The notes: a model not told the origin generated them from the letters alone. 64,000 nucleotides of DNA from Liquorilactobacillus capillatus DSM 19910 (GCF_001434915.1 NZ_AZEF01000016.1:62001-126000), one strand, 5' to 3'. Positions 27,610-38,387 are shown, counted from the stretch's first letter. Numbers and translations: made by a program.

Positions 27610-28383
27610 TCAATCATCTTGCTGTTTCGTATGATAAGTGAACTTAATATCTGGAAACTCTTTTCCAGCATCCTTTCCTTGCATAAAAGTTTTAGCTTCC
27701 TGACGAATTTGCGATAAATCAATCCCTTGAGCTTTCGCCGCAAAAAGGCAGCCACAATAACATTGACGATAAACATCGTATTCCTTGCACATCTCGACAG
27801 AACGCCGGTAACCATTATTCTTCTTAAAATCACTAGGCAGATATTTCGTTGTGTAAAAGTTCTGAACATCTATCCCCACTCGGTTAACTACCTGTGAATT
27901 TTTATGTGGACTAATTGTTAATGCACTGCCAAAATAATCAAAACCTAATTCAACTGCTTTAGCTGCTACTAAATCTAAGCGATAATTGAAACAAGCTTCA
28001 CATCGTTCCCCGCCCTCGGGTTCTTTCTCAAGTCCTCTAACGGCTTCAAAATATTGTTGTGGTTCGTAGGGAGCAGCAATAAACTGAACATTATTATTAG
28101 TTTTTTGATTAAAATCAGTGATAAATTTTTGCTGGACATATTCACGTCGTTGGTATTCAGCACGCGGATGAATATTGGAATTAGCATAATAAATAGTAAC
28201 ATCCGCGTATTTCGTTAAATATTCTAGTGTATATGTACTGCAGGGAGCGCAGCAGCTGTGCAGTAAAATCCGTGGCCGTATTTTTTGATCTTGCCAATTT
28301 TTGATCATCTTCTGCAATATTTTATCATAATTAATCTTCTGACTCTGGTTCATTCGATCTAGGATTTCATGTAGATCAATCAT
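27610..28383 (-). CDS. queH: Epoxyqueuosine reductase QueH
   Basis: QueH (former DUF208) reduces epoxyqueuosine to queuosine in tRNA, the last step of that wobble modification, replacing the unrelated QueG. The 257-residue protein has the required cysteines: HSCCAPC near residue 43, GERCEACF near residue 126, and QCYCGCLF near residue 208, ligands for an iron-sulfur cluster and a second metal. Full length. No other queuosine gene is nearby. A small ribosome site AAGGTG precedes the ATG. Confidence 0.93.
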   Translation of the reverse strand: MIDLHEILDRMNQSQKINYDKILQKMIKNWQDQKIRPRILLHSCCAPCSTYTLEYLTKYADVTIYYANSNIHPRAEYQRREYVQQKFITDFNQKTNNNVQFIAAPYEPQQYFEAVRGLEKEPEGGERCEACFNYRLDLVAAKAVELGFDYFGSALTISPHKNSQVVNRVGIDVQNFYTTKYLPSDFKKNNGYRRSVEMCKEYDVYRQCYCGCLFAAKAQGIDLSQIRQEAKTFMQGKDAGKEFPDIKFTYHTKQQDD

Positions 28384-28423
28384 TCTTTCACCTTCATACT
28401 AGAAAAACACCTTTTTGCAAACT

Positions 28424-28451
28424 AGTATAGCATATTCGACTAATATTCACT
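28424..28451 (-). promoter_or_regulatory. queH promoter with extended -10
   Basis: TGC-TATACT on the minus strand (28424-28432) is a good extended -10; AGTGAA at 28446-28451 is a weak -35 at 16 bases. Confidence 0.5.
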
Positions 28452-28478
28452 TAGTCTTATACGCATTTGCCTAAAGCC

Positions 28479-29495
28479 CTAATCATCAAACAAGAGCTCG
28501 ACTAATTGATCCAGCCTTATTCCTTGAAAGTAGTTGTCAACCAACTGTGTTGTCAATACAGACTTAATGTCCTCTTTTTTAAAAGGTATTCCTATTAAAA
28601 GCTTTTCCAGGTCAGTAACATCAGCTGTTCCAAAGTAGTCACCTAGAAATCTAATTTTCTTGATCTGGCCGTTGGCAACTAGAATTCGTGCATCAATCGT
28701 CCCGTTTGTAAAATGCCGTCTCCGCTGAAGTGTAAATTGTGGTGACTGTCCGTATACCCAATCCCAATTACGATAATACTTCTGCTCCAACTCTGCAATT
28801 TCAGCCTGATCTTCAATAGTTAATTGATAACTATTTTTCTTAGCCATTGCCATTGAATCAACATTCAAAACACTTTGAATAATAAAATCACGAAACTCTT
28901 CTGTCGTAATATTACGGTATTTTTCCGCTAAGTAAGGACGAAGATTAGTAACCCGACCACGTACCGACTTAATTCCTTTCGATTGAATCTTATCTTGTGG
29001 AACACTTAAAGCTTGGGCAACCTCCTGCATATCGACATCCAACATTAATGTCCCATGGGAGAAAGTCCTGCCTGCTTTCGTATACATCGCATTACCGGAG
29101 AATTTTTTACCCGCGACCACAATGTCATTTCGGCCTGTTACTTTCGCTTCAGTCACCCCTAATTTATGCAGGGCGGTCACAATTGGGGCAACCATCGTTT
29201 TAAAATCTCCGAAACGCCGACGGTCAGCAGGGACAATAAAACTAAAACTCAGATTTCCCAGATCATCATACATCGCGCCACCGCCCGATAAACGGCGGGT
29301 AACCACGATCTGCTTTGCTTGGCAATATGCCTGATCTATCTCCTCAAGTGTATTTTGATTACGTCCGATAATAATACAGGGACGTTGAATATAAAATAAA
29401 ACTAACGGTAATTCAATGTTCTTTTTAGTCATTAAGTATTGCTCTGTTGCTAAATTAGTTCTAATATCATATGTCTTCATTGCTAAGTAATTCAT
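28479..29495 (-). CDS. lplA: Lipoate-protein ligase, copy 1
   Basis: LplA attaches free lipoate (or octanoate) to the lysine of E2 lipoyl domains using ATP. The ~338-residue protein has the full two-domain length. Motifs: RRLSGGGAMYDDLGN near residue 70, GRNDIVVAGKKFSGNAMY near residue 128 (catalytic Lys) and SHGTLMLD near residue 153. The start is set at 29495 by alignment with copy 2; an ATG one codon earlier is equally possible. It follows the SGNH hydrolase by about 40 bases. It is strongly similar to the copy at 30767-31780. Confidence 0.92.
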   Translation of the reverse strand: MNYLAMKTYDIRTNLATEQYLMTKKNIELPLVLFYIQRPCIIIGRNQNTLEEIDQAYCQAKQIVVTRRLSGGGAMYDDLGNLSFSFIVPADRRRFGDFKTMVAPIVTALHKLGVTEAKVTGRNDIVVAGKKFSGNAMYTKAGRTFSHGTLMLDVDMQEVAQALSVPQDKIQSKGIKSVRGRVTNLRPYLAEKYRNITTEEFRDFIIQSVLNVDSMAMAKKNSYQLTIEDQAEIAELEQKYYRNWDWVYGQSPQFTLQRRRHFTNGTIDARILVANGQIKKIRFLGDYFGTADVTDLEKLLIGIPFKKEDIKSVLTTQLVDNYFQGIRLDQLVELLFDD

Positions 29496-29536
29496 CATTA
29501 CACATTCTTTCCACCAAAGACTACTTTTTAAGCTTA

Positions 29537-30670
29537 TTAAAATATTTTTTCTTCCTGTATTCGGTCCCAAATAGCAGTTGCAATTTTTTGACCACCTCGC
29601 TTATTTAAGTGAAGATGATCGCCAAAATCATAGCGCGATTGTAAGCGTTGCTTATCATCTTCAACGAGCTGGCTGCTGTCAAACGTTTCTGGTAAGCGGC
29701 GTAAATAACGGTTGATTTCTTGCCGCTTATTTAACGTTTGCGTATAAATATTACTATGTGGTACAGACCCATGTCCTAAACTAAACGGTAGCAGTGTTCC
29801 TAACAGTAACCGACTGTGATTCCTTTGCAAAACCTTTTTAAGTTGTATAATTCCATCCGCAAAATCATTTATATCTATCTGCTGTTGTAAAGCTTCTTTA
29901 CTAACCAAAGGCATTATCAAGTCATTAGACCCAATAAATGCAATCGTCAGTACTGGCATTAGCTTTTGAGCCTCTGTTGCCGCTCTTCGTAGCAAGCTTG
30001 GCCCAAAAGTCTGATAAAGAGGTTCATCTTGTGGTGCATCATGCAGAAGTCTCCCCCCTGAGATCCCCGTGTTGGCAAAAACTATTTTCCCCGGTCTTTT
30101 TTGATAAACGATTTCTGCCAAACTAGTTGATATTTGCCCCATCTCAACCAAGGAATCACCCGTTATATTTACAACTGCTGGCTGAGAATCTGTTAGGACC
30201 TCGATTTCATTTAAACAAAACCAACCGCGGCGTGCATCCATTGAATGATGCAGATGTGGTGTACTAGCATATCGGCGAACAAAATTAGCGTTAGTTAACG
30301 TCGTATCATAAGTGCAACAGAAATCAGCATATGTTTGAACAGACTTGCTGCTGAGCTTGAGATAAAGTTTCATCCCCGCTTTCACTTGTAAATGCACTGG
30401 ATCACTTTTGAGGGTTGTTCCCTTAATAACCGTAGCCTGCTCTATCCCCGCAAAAGTTACTTTCTGTTTCACGTGAAACTTTTCATCTGTAGCAGCTTCA
30501 ACCTTCTGGAAAATAAGATCTTTTTCACCATACAAATTAGATAGACCTAAGCGGATACCATCTCCATTTAAATTAAGCGTAGCTTGAACAACTTCCGTTA
30601 GCTCCGGAAAAGTAAATGGCAGTGCCCGATAGTCATCACAATTATGGTACCAACCTAGTTTCCATTCCAA
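29537..30670 (-). CDS. SGNH/GDSL hydrolase
   Basis: This 377-residue protein has an N-terminal beta-sandwich-like region (residues ~1-160) and a C-terminal SGNH hydrolase. The catalytic blocks are visible: block I GDSL near residue 165, block II NTGISGG, block III GSND near residue 245 and block V DHLHLN near residue 355. No signal peptide is present, so it is cytoplasmic. The start is a TTG at 30670 with GGAGG seven bases upstream. Related enzymes are esterases of acylated sugars or lipids. It sits between two lipoate ligases, which makes an acyl-group substrate tempting but unproven. Confidence 0.85.
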   Translation of the reverse strand: MEWKLGWYHNCDDYRALPFTFPELTEVVQATLNLNGDGIRLGLSNLYGEKDLIFQKVEAATDEKFHVKQKVTFAGIEQATVIKGTTLKSDPVHLQVKAGMKLYLKLSSKSVQTYADFCCTYDTTLTNANFVRRYASTPHLHHSMDARRGWFCLNEIEVLTDSQPAVVNITGDSLVEMGQISTSLAEIVYQKRPGKIVFANTGISGGRLLHDAPQDEPLYQTFGPSLLRRAATEAQKLMPVLTIAFIGSNDLIMPLVSKEALQQQIDINDFADGIIQLKKVLQRNHSRLLLGTLLPFSLGHGSVPHSNIYTQTLNKRQEINRYLRRLPETFDSSQLVEDDKQRLQSRYDFGDHLHLNKRGGQKIATAIWDRIQEEKIF

Positions 30671-30701
30671 TGTTTTTTCCTCCATCCGACCAGCTATTTT
30701 T

Positions 30702-30735
30702 TAAAATAAAAAGACTGGTTTTTTCTCCAGTCCTT
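30702..30735 (-). terminator. Terminator after the pdh-lplA operon
   Basis: GGACTGG and CCAGTC pair around an A-rich loop, followed by TTTTTATTTT on the minus strand. It separates lplA copy 2 from the SGNH-lplA pair. Confidence 0.85.
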
Positions 30736-30766
30736 TATTTATTACTTTTTAATTATTATTGCGTAT

Positions 30767-31780
30767 CTAATCTGCTAACAAATCAATAATGTCCTGTCGC
30801 GGAATACCTTGAAAGTACTGATTTAAGTCAACATCTTTCAAAGCTTCTTCTATTTTGTCTTTTTCAAATAAACAACCAAGTAATTTTTCACTTAGTTCAG
30901 TAACTATGTGCGTTCCAAAAAAGTCCCCAAAGAAAGTAATGTTTTTGATCTTCCCTTTTTCGACTAAAATCCGGGCATCAACTGTTCCATTAGTAAAATG
31001 CTGTCTTTTCTTGACCGTGAATTCAGGAGATTGACCATAGACCCAATCCCAGTTAGCATAGATCTTATCCTCAAGTTGGGTAATTTGTTTCTCGTCCTCT
31101 TCAGTCAGCTTATATTCAAACTGCTTGATCTCCTGTGGGTTAGCTATCTCCAATACATTTTGGATAAGTAAATCACGAAACTCTTCAGTTGTAATATTTT
31201 TATATTTCGCAGACAAGTATGGTCGCAGGTTGGTTACCCGACTGCGAACAGATTTGATCCCCTTTGATTTAATCTTATCCAGCGGAACATTCAATGTTTT
31301 AGTAACCTCATCGGTATCAACATCCAGCATCAACGTTCCATGCGAGAAGGTCTTCCCCCCACGTGTGTACATTGCATTACCGGAAAATTTCTTACCATCG
31401 ACGACAATATCATTTCGTCCCGTTACTTCAGCCCCTGTTACACCCATTTTATGCAATGCATCTACAATAGGTGCAACCATTGTTTTGAAGTCACCAAATT
31501 CACGACTACCGGCATCGACAATAAAACTAAAACAGAGATTCCCTAAGTCCTGGTACATTGCCCCACCGCCTGATAGGCGTCGTGTTACCGTAACGTCATT
31601 CTCCCGGCAGTATTTTTGGTTGATCTCCTCTATTGTATTCTGATTACGACCAACGATTACACATGGCTTTTCAATATAAAAAAGCATTAACGGTAACTCT
31701 AATTGATCATTATTCATCAAATATTGTTCTGTTGCTAAGTTTCTCCTAATATCAGCTGTTGGCATCACTACATACTGCAT
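30767..31780 (-). CDS. lplA: Lipoate-protein ligase, copy 2 (pdh-linked)
   Basis: Full-length (~337 residues) paralogue of the ligase at 28479, with RRLSGGGAMYQDLGN, GRNDIVVDGKKFSGNAMY and SHGTLMLD. Its reading frame begins inside the last codons of pdhD, so it belongs to the pdhABCD transcript and most likely lipoylates PdhC encoded upstream. Start taken at the ATG at 31780 (GAGGA upstream); an in-frame start at 31801 is also open. The terminator at 30702 follows it. Confidence 0.92.
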   Translation of the reverse strand: MQYVVMPTADIRRNLATEQYLMNNDQLELPLMLFYIEKPCVIVGRNQNTIEEINQKYCRENDVTVTRRLSGGGAMYQDLGNLCFSFIVDAGSREFGDFKTMVAPIVDALHKMGVTGAEVTGRNDIVVDGKKFSGNAMYTRGGKTFSHGTLMLDVDTDEVTKTLNVPLDKIKSKGIKSVRSRVTNLRPYLSAKYKNITTEEFRDLLIQNVLEIANPQEIKQFEYKLTEEDEKQITQLEDKIYANWDWVYGQSPEFTVKKRQHFTNGTVDARILVEKGKIKNITFFGDFFGTHIVTELSEKLLGCLFEKDKIEEALKDVDLNQYFQGIPRQDIIDLLAD

Positions 31781-31797
31781 ACTCCTACACTTCCTCG

Positions 31798-33204
31798 TCA
31801 AATATTAATGGGTAGACCCAAACCTAAATCAGCAACATCCATGATAGCTTCACTAACACTTGGATGCGGGTGAATCGTCAAAGCAACATCTTCAATAGTT
31901 GCTCCACTTTCAATTGCTAATGTCAGTTCTGTAATCATGTCGCTAGCATTAGGTCCAACGATTTGTGCGCCAACGATTGCTTGACTCTGTTTTTCAAAAA
32001 CGATTCGAACAAAACCATCTGTACTATTCATTGAGATCGCACGCCCATTCGCGGCAAATGGGAACTGTGCTTTTTTAACATCCAATCCCTGGGCTTTAGC
32101 TTCCTTTACAGTCAACCCAGTGGTTGCAATTTCACTATCTGTATAGCAGACAGCTGGCATTGCATGATAGTCAACTGTTGCCTTCGAACCAGAAATGGCT
32201 TCAGCAGCGATCTTCCCCTCATAGCTGGCTTTGTGCGCAAGTGCAGCTCCGGCAACAACATCACCAACTGCGTAAATACTAGGTACACTAGTCCGACCTT
32301 GTGCATCAACATCAATCAAACCACGTTTATCAATTTTTATACCAAGATGTTCTAAGCCCATGTCGGCCGTATTGGCACGTCGTCCAACACAAACAACACA
32401 GTAATCTGCTTGCAACTGCTTTTCCTTACCATCAACTTCAAATGTAACTGTCACACCTTGGTCGCTTTGTTCAGCCTTTTTGGCCATTGCCTTGGTATAG
32501 ATATCTACATGCTGTGAACTAAAATGGTGTTCAACTACTGAAACAAGATCGCGCTCATAGTTCGCCAATATTCCATCAGCACCTTCTAGAATTGAAACAT
32601 GCGCACCCAAGTTAGCATAAGCAGATGCCAGCTCACAACCTATATAACCACCGCCAACAACGATTAATTCTTTAGGAACTTCTTGCAGAGCTAATGCTCC
32701 AGTTGAATCGAGGACTCTTCCTGCAAATTTGAAATTAGGGATCTCAATCGGATGGCTGCCAGTCGCAACGATCAAATTCTTAAAAGTATACGTTTGTGCG
32801 TGGTCATCATTAATAACGCGCAAGCTGTGTTCATCTTTTAGAAAAGCACTGCCCCAGACAACATCAATATGGTGTTTCTTAAATAAGCTAGCTACCCCGC
32901 CTGTCAGCTTATCGACTACACCTTCCTTTTTCCACTTTTGTGTTTGTTTAAAATCTAAGGTCGCTGCAGTAACTCGCAGACCCATATCTTGCGAACCCAT
33001 TGCTGCTTGATACCGGTGAGCTGCTTCAATAAGGGCTTTGGATGGAATACACCCAACGTTCAGACATACTCCACCAATAAACTCACGTTCAATAACAGTA
33101 ACCTTTTGACCCTTTTCAGCGGCTCTGATGGCCGCTACATAACCACCAGGTCCTGCACCAACAACAACTGTCTCTAATTCAATTTCAAAATCTCCTACTA
33201 CCAT
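31798..33204 (-). CDS. pdhD: Dihydrolipoyl dehydrogenase (E3)
   Basis: E3 reoxidises the dihydrolipoyl arms of PDH with FAD and NAD+. The 468-residue protein shows the FAD motif VVGAGPGGYVAA near residue 15, the redox disulfide GGVCLNVGCIPSKAL near residue 46, the NAD motif VVGGGYIGCELA near residue 183 and the interface HPHPSVSEA with the catalytic His-Glu near residue 447. It follows pdhC by six bases. The chosen ATG has AAGGA upstream. Confidence 0.96.
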   Translation of the reverse strand: MVVGDFEIELETVVVGAGPGGYVAAIRAAEKGQKVTVIEREFIGGVCLNVGCIPSKALIEAAHRYQAAMGSQDMGLRVTAATLDFKQTQKWKKEGVVDKLTGGVASLFKKHHIDVVWGSAFLKDEHSLRVINDDHAQTYTFKNLIVATGSHPIEIPNFKFAGRVLDSTGALALQEVPKELIVVGGGYIGCELASAYANLGAHVSILEGADGILANYERDLVSVVEHHFSSQHVDIYTKAMAKKAEQSDQGVTVTFEVDGKEKQLQADYCVVCVGRRANTADMGLEHLGIKIDKRGLIDVDAQGRTSVPSIYAVGDVVAGAALAHKASYEGKIAAEAISGSKATVDYHAMPAVCYTDSEIATTGLTVKEAKAQGLDVKKAQFPFAANGRAISMNSTDGFVRIVFEKQSQAIVGAQIVGPNASDMITELTLAIESGATIEDVALTIHPHPSVSEAIMDVADLGLGLPINI

Positions 33205-33210
33205 GCGGCG

Positions 33211-34569
33211 TCATCCTTCCATTAATAAAAGTTCTGGATTACTTAATAATTCGTTTAAGCGATTGAGTGCCCGTTGAGCAGTTGCCCCATCAATCACACG
33301 ATGATCAAAGGATAACGATAGTTTCATAACATATGCTGCTTTAACTTCATCATCCACAACAAGCGGTTCTTTTTGAATCCGACCGACACCCAAAATAGCA
33401 ACCTCAGGCCAATTAATAATTGGTGTGAAGAAACCCCCCCCAATTGAACCAATGTTTGTAATCGACATACTACTATGCTTCATATCGTCTCCGCTTAACT
33501 TACCATCCTTAGCTTTTTGTGTATTCTTACTAATTTGACGTGCAATTGCAAACAAACTCTTTTCATCAGCATGTTTAACATTAGGAACAAGCAAACCACG
33601 GTCCGTGTCTGTTGCGATCCCTACATTAATATAGTTACGATAGATGATCTCTTGATTATCCATATCAACCTTAGCATTAAAGATTGGGTATTCACGCAAA
33701 ATCACTGCCAATGCCTTGACGATGTAGGCCATAAAGGTTAAGTGAACATCCTTTTCAGCCGCCATTCCTTTGTATTTCTTACGATGATCCCACAATTTAT
33801 CAACTACCACATCGTCAAAGACGATAACGTGTGGAATCTCACTCTTACTGCGAACCATTGCTTTAGCAGTTGCCTTACGAATCCCTGACATTTTTTCTCT
33901 TGTTTCAGGCCATTCATCACCAGCCACAACTGGCGCAGTCTGTTCGCTTGAATGTTTTCCCGCAGCTACTGGAGTAGTAGTTGCTGGCCCGTTTTTAAGG
34001 AAGGCTTCAACATCAGCGCGAATTACGTGTCCATGTTTACCAGTCCCCTTAACTTGCTTTAAATCAACACCTTGCTGCCGGGCATATACCCTCACTGCCG
34101 GCATTGCTAGCACTGGTAAACTGCGATCAGCTGTTGCTGGAGCTGCTGCAGTATTTTCCGAGGCTGCTGGCTCTGGTGCAGCTTTTTGCTCAGTTGCTGC
34201 TTCATCAGTCCTTTTGGGTGCTGTCGTAGAAGCCGGAGCTGCCGGGGTCTGTTCTGTTGTTTTCTCCGGAGCTGCTTGACTATTCTCTGGCGCCGCTTGT
34301 TCCGCCTGTGCTCCTGCAGGAAGGTCTCCTTCTACTTCAAACTCAACTAATCCTTGACCAACTTCTGCAGTTTCACCCTCATTAACTAAAATTTGTTTAA
34401 TTGTTCCTGAAACTGGTGCTGGAATTTCTTCAACTGATTTATCATTTTCAATTTCTAGTAAGTCATCGTCTTCTTTTAAGGTATCACCGGGCTTAACATA
34501 CCATTTAGCAACCGTTCCTTCGGAGATTCCTTCACCAATATCAGGTAATTTGAATTGGTATACACTCAT
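33211..34569 (-). CDS. pdhC: Pyruvate dehydrogenase E2, dihydrolipoyl acetyltransferase
   Basis: E2 forms the core of the PDH complex and transfers acetyl to CoA. Domains in order: one lipoyl domain (residues ~1-80, lipoyl Lys in ENDKSVEE), an Ala/Pro/Glu-rich linker (~85-148), the peripheral subunit-binding domain (~152-190, AMPAVRVYARQQGVDL) and the catalytic domain (~220-452, active site DHRVIDGA). The single lipoyl domain is normal for lactobacilli. It is the target of the lplA ligases in this window. Eleven bases follow pdhB. Confidence 0.96.
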   Translation of the reverse strand: MSVYQFKLPDIGEGISEGTVAKWYVKPGDTLKEDDDLLEIENDKSVEEIPAPVSGTIKQILVNEGETAEVGQGLVEFEVEGDLPAGAQAEQAAPENSQAAPEKTTEQTPAAPASTTAPKRTDEAATEQKAAPEPAASENTAAAPATADRSLPVLAMPAVRVYARQQGVDLKQVKGTGKHGHVIRADVEAFLKNGPATTTPVAAGKHSSEQTAPVVAGDEWPETREKMSGIRKATAKAMVRSKSEIPHVIVFDDVVVDKLWDHRKKYKGMAAEKDVHLTFMAYIVKALAVILREYPIFNAKVDMDNQEIIYRNYINVGIATDTDRGLLVPNVKHADEKSLFAIARQISKNTQKAKDGKLSGDDMKHSSMSITNIGSIGGGFFTPIINWPEVAILGVGRIQKEPLVVDDEVKAAYVMKLSLSFDHRVIDGATAQRALNRLNELLSNPELLLMEG

Positions 34570-34580
34570 GTTTTTGCCTC

Positions 34581-35558
34581 CTAAAAGTTCATGTTTTCTT
34601 TAACCTTATCAATAATATTTTGTTTATTTGGAAGCCAGTCGCTCTCGGCTTCACTGAAAGGATATGGTGTGTTTGGCGCAGCGACCCGACCAACAGGGGC
34701 CTCAAGATAAAGAATCCCTTCTTCTGCAATCAACGCTGCTACTTGTGCGCCAATGCCAGCTTGCTTTTGAGCCTCCTGAACAATTACTGCTCGACCTGTT
34801 TTCTTAACTGAGGTCAAAATTGTTTCTTCATCTAAAGGTGAGACTGTTCGTAGATCGACAACTTCTGCCTTAATACCGTCCTTAGCAAGTTCCTCTGCAG
34901 CCTTCAGGCTTTCGCGCACCATTGCTCCATAGGTAATGATGCTGATATCTGTTCCCTCTAAAGCAACTTTAGCCTTATCAAGTGGCACAGTATAGGCTTC
35001 ATCAGGCACCTCTTCTTTAAAGGACCGATACAGTTTCATATGTTCCAAGAAAACAACTGGATCTTCGGAACGGATAGCAGAGATCAGTAATCCCTTTGCG
35101 TCGTACGGATTACTTGGAATTACCACCCGTAAACCAGGCATCTGTGCAACTAAGCCTTCCAGACTATCTGCATGCAGTTCTGGTGTATGTACCCCACCAC
35201 CAAAAGGTGCGCGGAAAGTTACTGGCATTTTACGTGTTCCACCTGAACGAAAATGCATTCGTGAAATATGCCCTGCGATCTCATCCATTGCTTCATAAAC
35301 AAATCCAAAGAACTGAATTTCCGGAACAGCATGAAAACCTTGCAGTGCCAGACCAGCAGCCAGCCCACCAATTCCAGATTCAGCTAATGGCGTATCAAAT
35401 ACCCGGTCGTTACCGTACTTATCATGAAGTCCCTCTGTTGCACGAAAAACTCCACCATTTTTTCCAACATCTTCCCCAAAAACTAAGACTTTTTCATCTC
35501 GTGCTAATTCTTCATCCAAGGCATCTGTAATGGCCTTAATCATTGTCATTTTAGCCAT
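34581..35558 (-). CDS. pdhB: Pyruvate dehydrogenase E1 beta subunit
   Basis: E1 beta pairs with E1 alpha to decarboxylate pyruvate on ThDP. The 325-residue transketolase-like subunit is full length, with [18 protein letters not shown] near residue 27, [17 protein letters not shown] near residue 115 and the C-terminal handle domain. It overlaps nothing but is just two bases downstream of pdhA, a tightly packed operon. Confidence 0.96.
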   Translation of the reverse strand: MAKMTMIKAITDALDEELARDEKVLVFGEDVGKNGGVFRATEGLHDKYGNDRVFDTPLAESGIGGLAAGLALQGFHAVPEIQFFGFVYEAMDEIAGHISRMHFRSGGTRKMPVTFRAPFGGGVHTPELHADSLEGLVAQMPGLRVVIPSNPYDAKGLLISAIRSEDPVVFLEHMKLYRSFKEEVPDEAYTVPLDKAKVALEGTDISIITYGAMVRESLKAAEELAKDGIKAEVVDLRTVSPLDEETILTSVKKTGRAVIVQEAQKQAGIGAQVAALIAEEGILYLEAPVGRVAAPNTPYPFSEAESDWLPNKQNIIDKVKENMNF

Positions 35559-35560
35559 AG

Positions 35561-36688
<1,128 letters not shown>

Positions 36689-36769
36689 TCACTTTATAAC
36701 TAACTATTAGATAACACATCCTTCTTGTTAATAAAAGTAATTAGAATTTTGTATTCCTAATCAGCGTTA

Positions 36770-36784
36770 TGTGAACCGCTTACA
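36770..36784 (-). promoter_or_regulatory. cre-like site upstream of pdhA
   Basis: On the minus strand TGTAAGCGGTTCACA has a perfect left half of the CcpA consensus (TGTAAGCG), while the right half is displaced by one base. It lies just after a TACAAT -10-like box and about 105 bases before pdhA, where CcpA binding would block transcription. The rest of the 365-base gap holds the leader and one terminator. Confidence 0.35.
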
Positions 36785-36936
36785 ATAAGATTGTAACCCC
36801 TTTTAGTTCAAAATTAAACATTGTTGTTTTTTTAACATGCACTCTCCTTGGTTTTTAACTGTTTTATTTACTTTCATGTTAGTAATTTTATTTTTTTTAT
36901 TATCCTTGTGATAAATAAAACAATATTTTACACAAC

Positions 36937-36973
36937 TAAAAAAGCTGTACCCAAAATTAATTTTAGGTACAGC
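36937..36973 (-). terminator. Terminator of the bactoprenol glycosyltransferase gene
   Basis: GCTGTACC pairs with GGTACAGC, with AAAATT/AATTTT extending the stem, then TTTTTT on the minus strand, about 55 bases after the stop. Confidence 0.9.
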
Positions 36974-37029
36974 CACGCTTACTATTATAACGGTAGTCTG
37001 TTATGCTCTATTTAAATTTTGTTTACTAA

Positions 37030-37962
37030 CTATTTCTTTTCCCGAACGATATAAACTGGGCGGTGTTTGGCTTCAAGATAGATATTAGCAATATATTTAC
37101 CAACGATCCCTAAACAGAATAGCTGCATTCCACCCACCAGTAAGATGATCGTAACTAGCGAAGCCCAGCCATCTACACTTCCACCGTAGAATAGTTTACG
37201 CATTATAATGAAGATCATCGCAACACCTGAGCCCGCAAAGGAGAAAAAACCTACAAATGAGGCAATCGATAATGGTGTATCCGAGAAATTAACGATCCCA
37301 TCCAAGGAATAGCCAAATAATTTCCAAAATGACCATGAAGTATTACCAGCTACCCGATCACGATTTTGATATTCCAAATACTTAGTCTTAAAACCCACCC
37401 AACTAAAAAGTCCTTTAGAAAAGCGGTTATACTCACTTAATTTTAAAATAGCATCCACTACTTGCCGTGTCATTAAACGATAGTCTCGCACGCCATCAAG
37501 AATAGGCGTATTCGAAATCTTATTGATAATTTTATAAAACATATTGGAGAAGAACGAGCGTATCGGCGGTTCACCACTCCGGTCCATCCGGCGGGTCCCT
37601 ACAACATCGTAACCCTCATCCTCAATTCCCGCTAACATTTCAGCCAACTGTTCTGGCGGATCCTGCAGATCCACATCCATGACAGACACATAGTCACCCG
37701 TTGCGTAAGTCAGACCTGCATATAAAGCTGACTCCTTCCCAAAATTTCTTGAAAAAGAAACATAATGAACATGCTGAGGATCTCGTTGCTGTAATGCCTT
37801 TAGCTCTTTTAAGGTAGCATCTTTTGATCCATCATCAATAAAAATATATTCAAGCTCGTTCCCTCTAAGCTGTCCCTTAACTTTTTCAAGTGCTTTATAG
37901 AAAAGCGGTACTGTCTCCTGCTCATTGTAGCAGGGTACAACAAGTGAAATTAATTTATTCAT
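37030..37962 (-). CDS. Membrane-anchored GT2 glycosyltransferase (GtrB/CsbB-like)
   Basis: The 310-residue protein is a polyprenyl-phosphate glycosyltransferase of the DPM1/GtrB type. It has a GT-A domain (residues ~1-225; VVPCYNEQETV, DDGSKDAT, and DVDLQDPPE with the metal-binding aspartates near residue 96) and two C-terminal membrane helices (~230-255, ~265-290). Such enzymes make undecaprenyl-phosphate-glucose or -GlcNAc, which GT-C proteins then use outside the cell. The three GT-C-like proteins at 13.8-19.8 kb could be such partners (inference). Confidence 0.92.
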   Translation of the reverse strand: MNKLISLVVPCYNEQETVPLFYKALEKVKGQLRGNELEYIFIDDGSKDATLKELKALQQRDPQHVHYVSFSRNFGKESALYAGLTYATGDYVSVMDVDLQDPPEQLAEMLAGIEDEGYDVVGTRRMDRSGEPPIRSFFSNMFYKIINKISNTPILDGVRDYRLMTRQVVDAILKLSEYNRFSKGLFSWVGFKTKYLEYQNRDRVAGNTSWSFWKLFGYSLDGIVNFSDTPLSIASFVGFFSFAGSGVAMIFIIMRKLFYGGSVDGWASLVTIILLVGGMQLFCLGIVGKYIANIYLEAKHRPVYIVREKK

Positions 37963-38150
37963 TTAACAAATGTCCCCTCGCTAGTCTAAGTCCAATGATA
38001 GCTATTTTTCGACTCTAATTGCTTCTTTGATTATACAGCCTTTTATACCATTTATTAACCCAAATAAGTTTTTTTATTGTCATTTATAAATACAAAGAAA
38101 TTTTAAGAAGGTATAATATAGTATAAAACGGTCAGATAGGAAGATGTCCC

Positions 38151-38381
38151 TTGGAGAAAATTAAAACTAAACTGCAGCTAGCATTTGCATTATTAAGTAT
38201 CTTTTTTATTCCCTTACTCATCGCAACAATTTGGGCTATTTCAACTGCAAATAAATGGATCATCCTAGGGATTCTTTTGCTGGATTTCTTTTATCTAACG
38301 ATCGAATCAACATTCTTTTTTGTTTTACTTTTTAATCGTTTTAAAAAGAAACCCGCAGAAAAATCAAATGAATCCAAATAA
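38151..38381 (+). CDS. Small two-helix membrane protein, unknown function
   Basis: This 76-residue protein begins at a TTG with AGGAAG eight bases upstream and a TATAAT box at 38112-38117. It has two hydrophobic segments (residues ~10-32 and ~36-62) and a Lys/Glu/Ser-rich hydrophilic tail. I recognise no family. It stands alone, convergent with mnmG, and shares a terminator with it. Promoter, ribosome site, coding frame and terminator together support a real gene. Confidence 0.65.
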   Translation: MEKIKTKLQLAFALLSIFFIPLLIATIWAISTANKWIILGILLLDFFYLTIESTFFFVLLFNRFKKKPAEKSNESK

Positions 38382-38387
38382 AAAACA

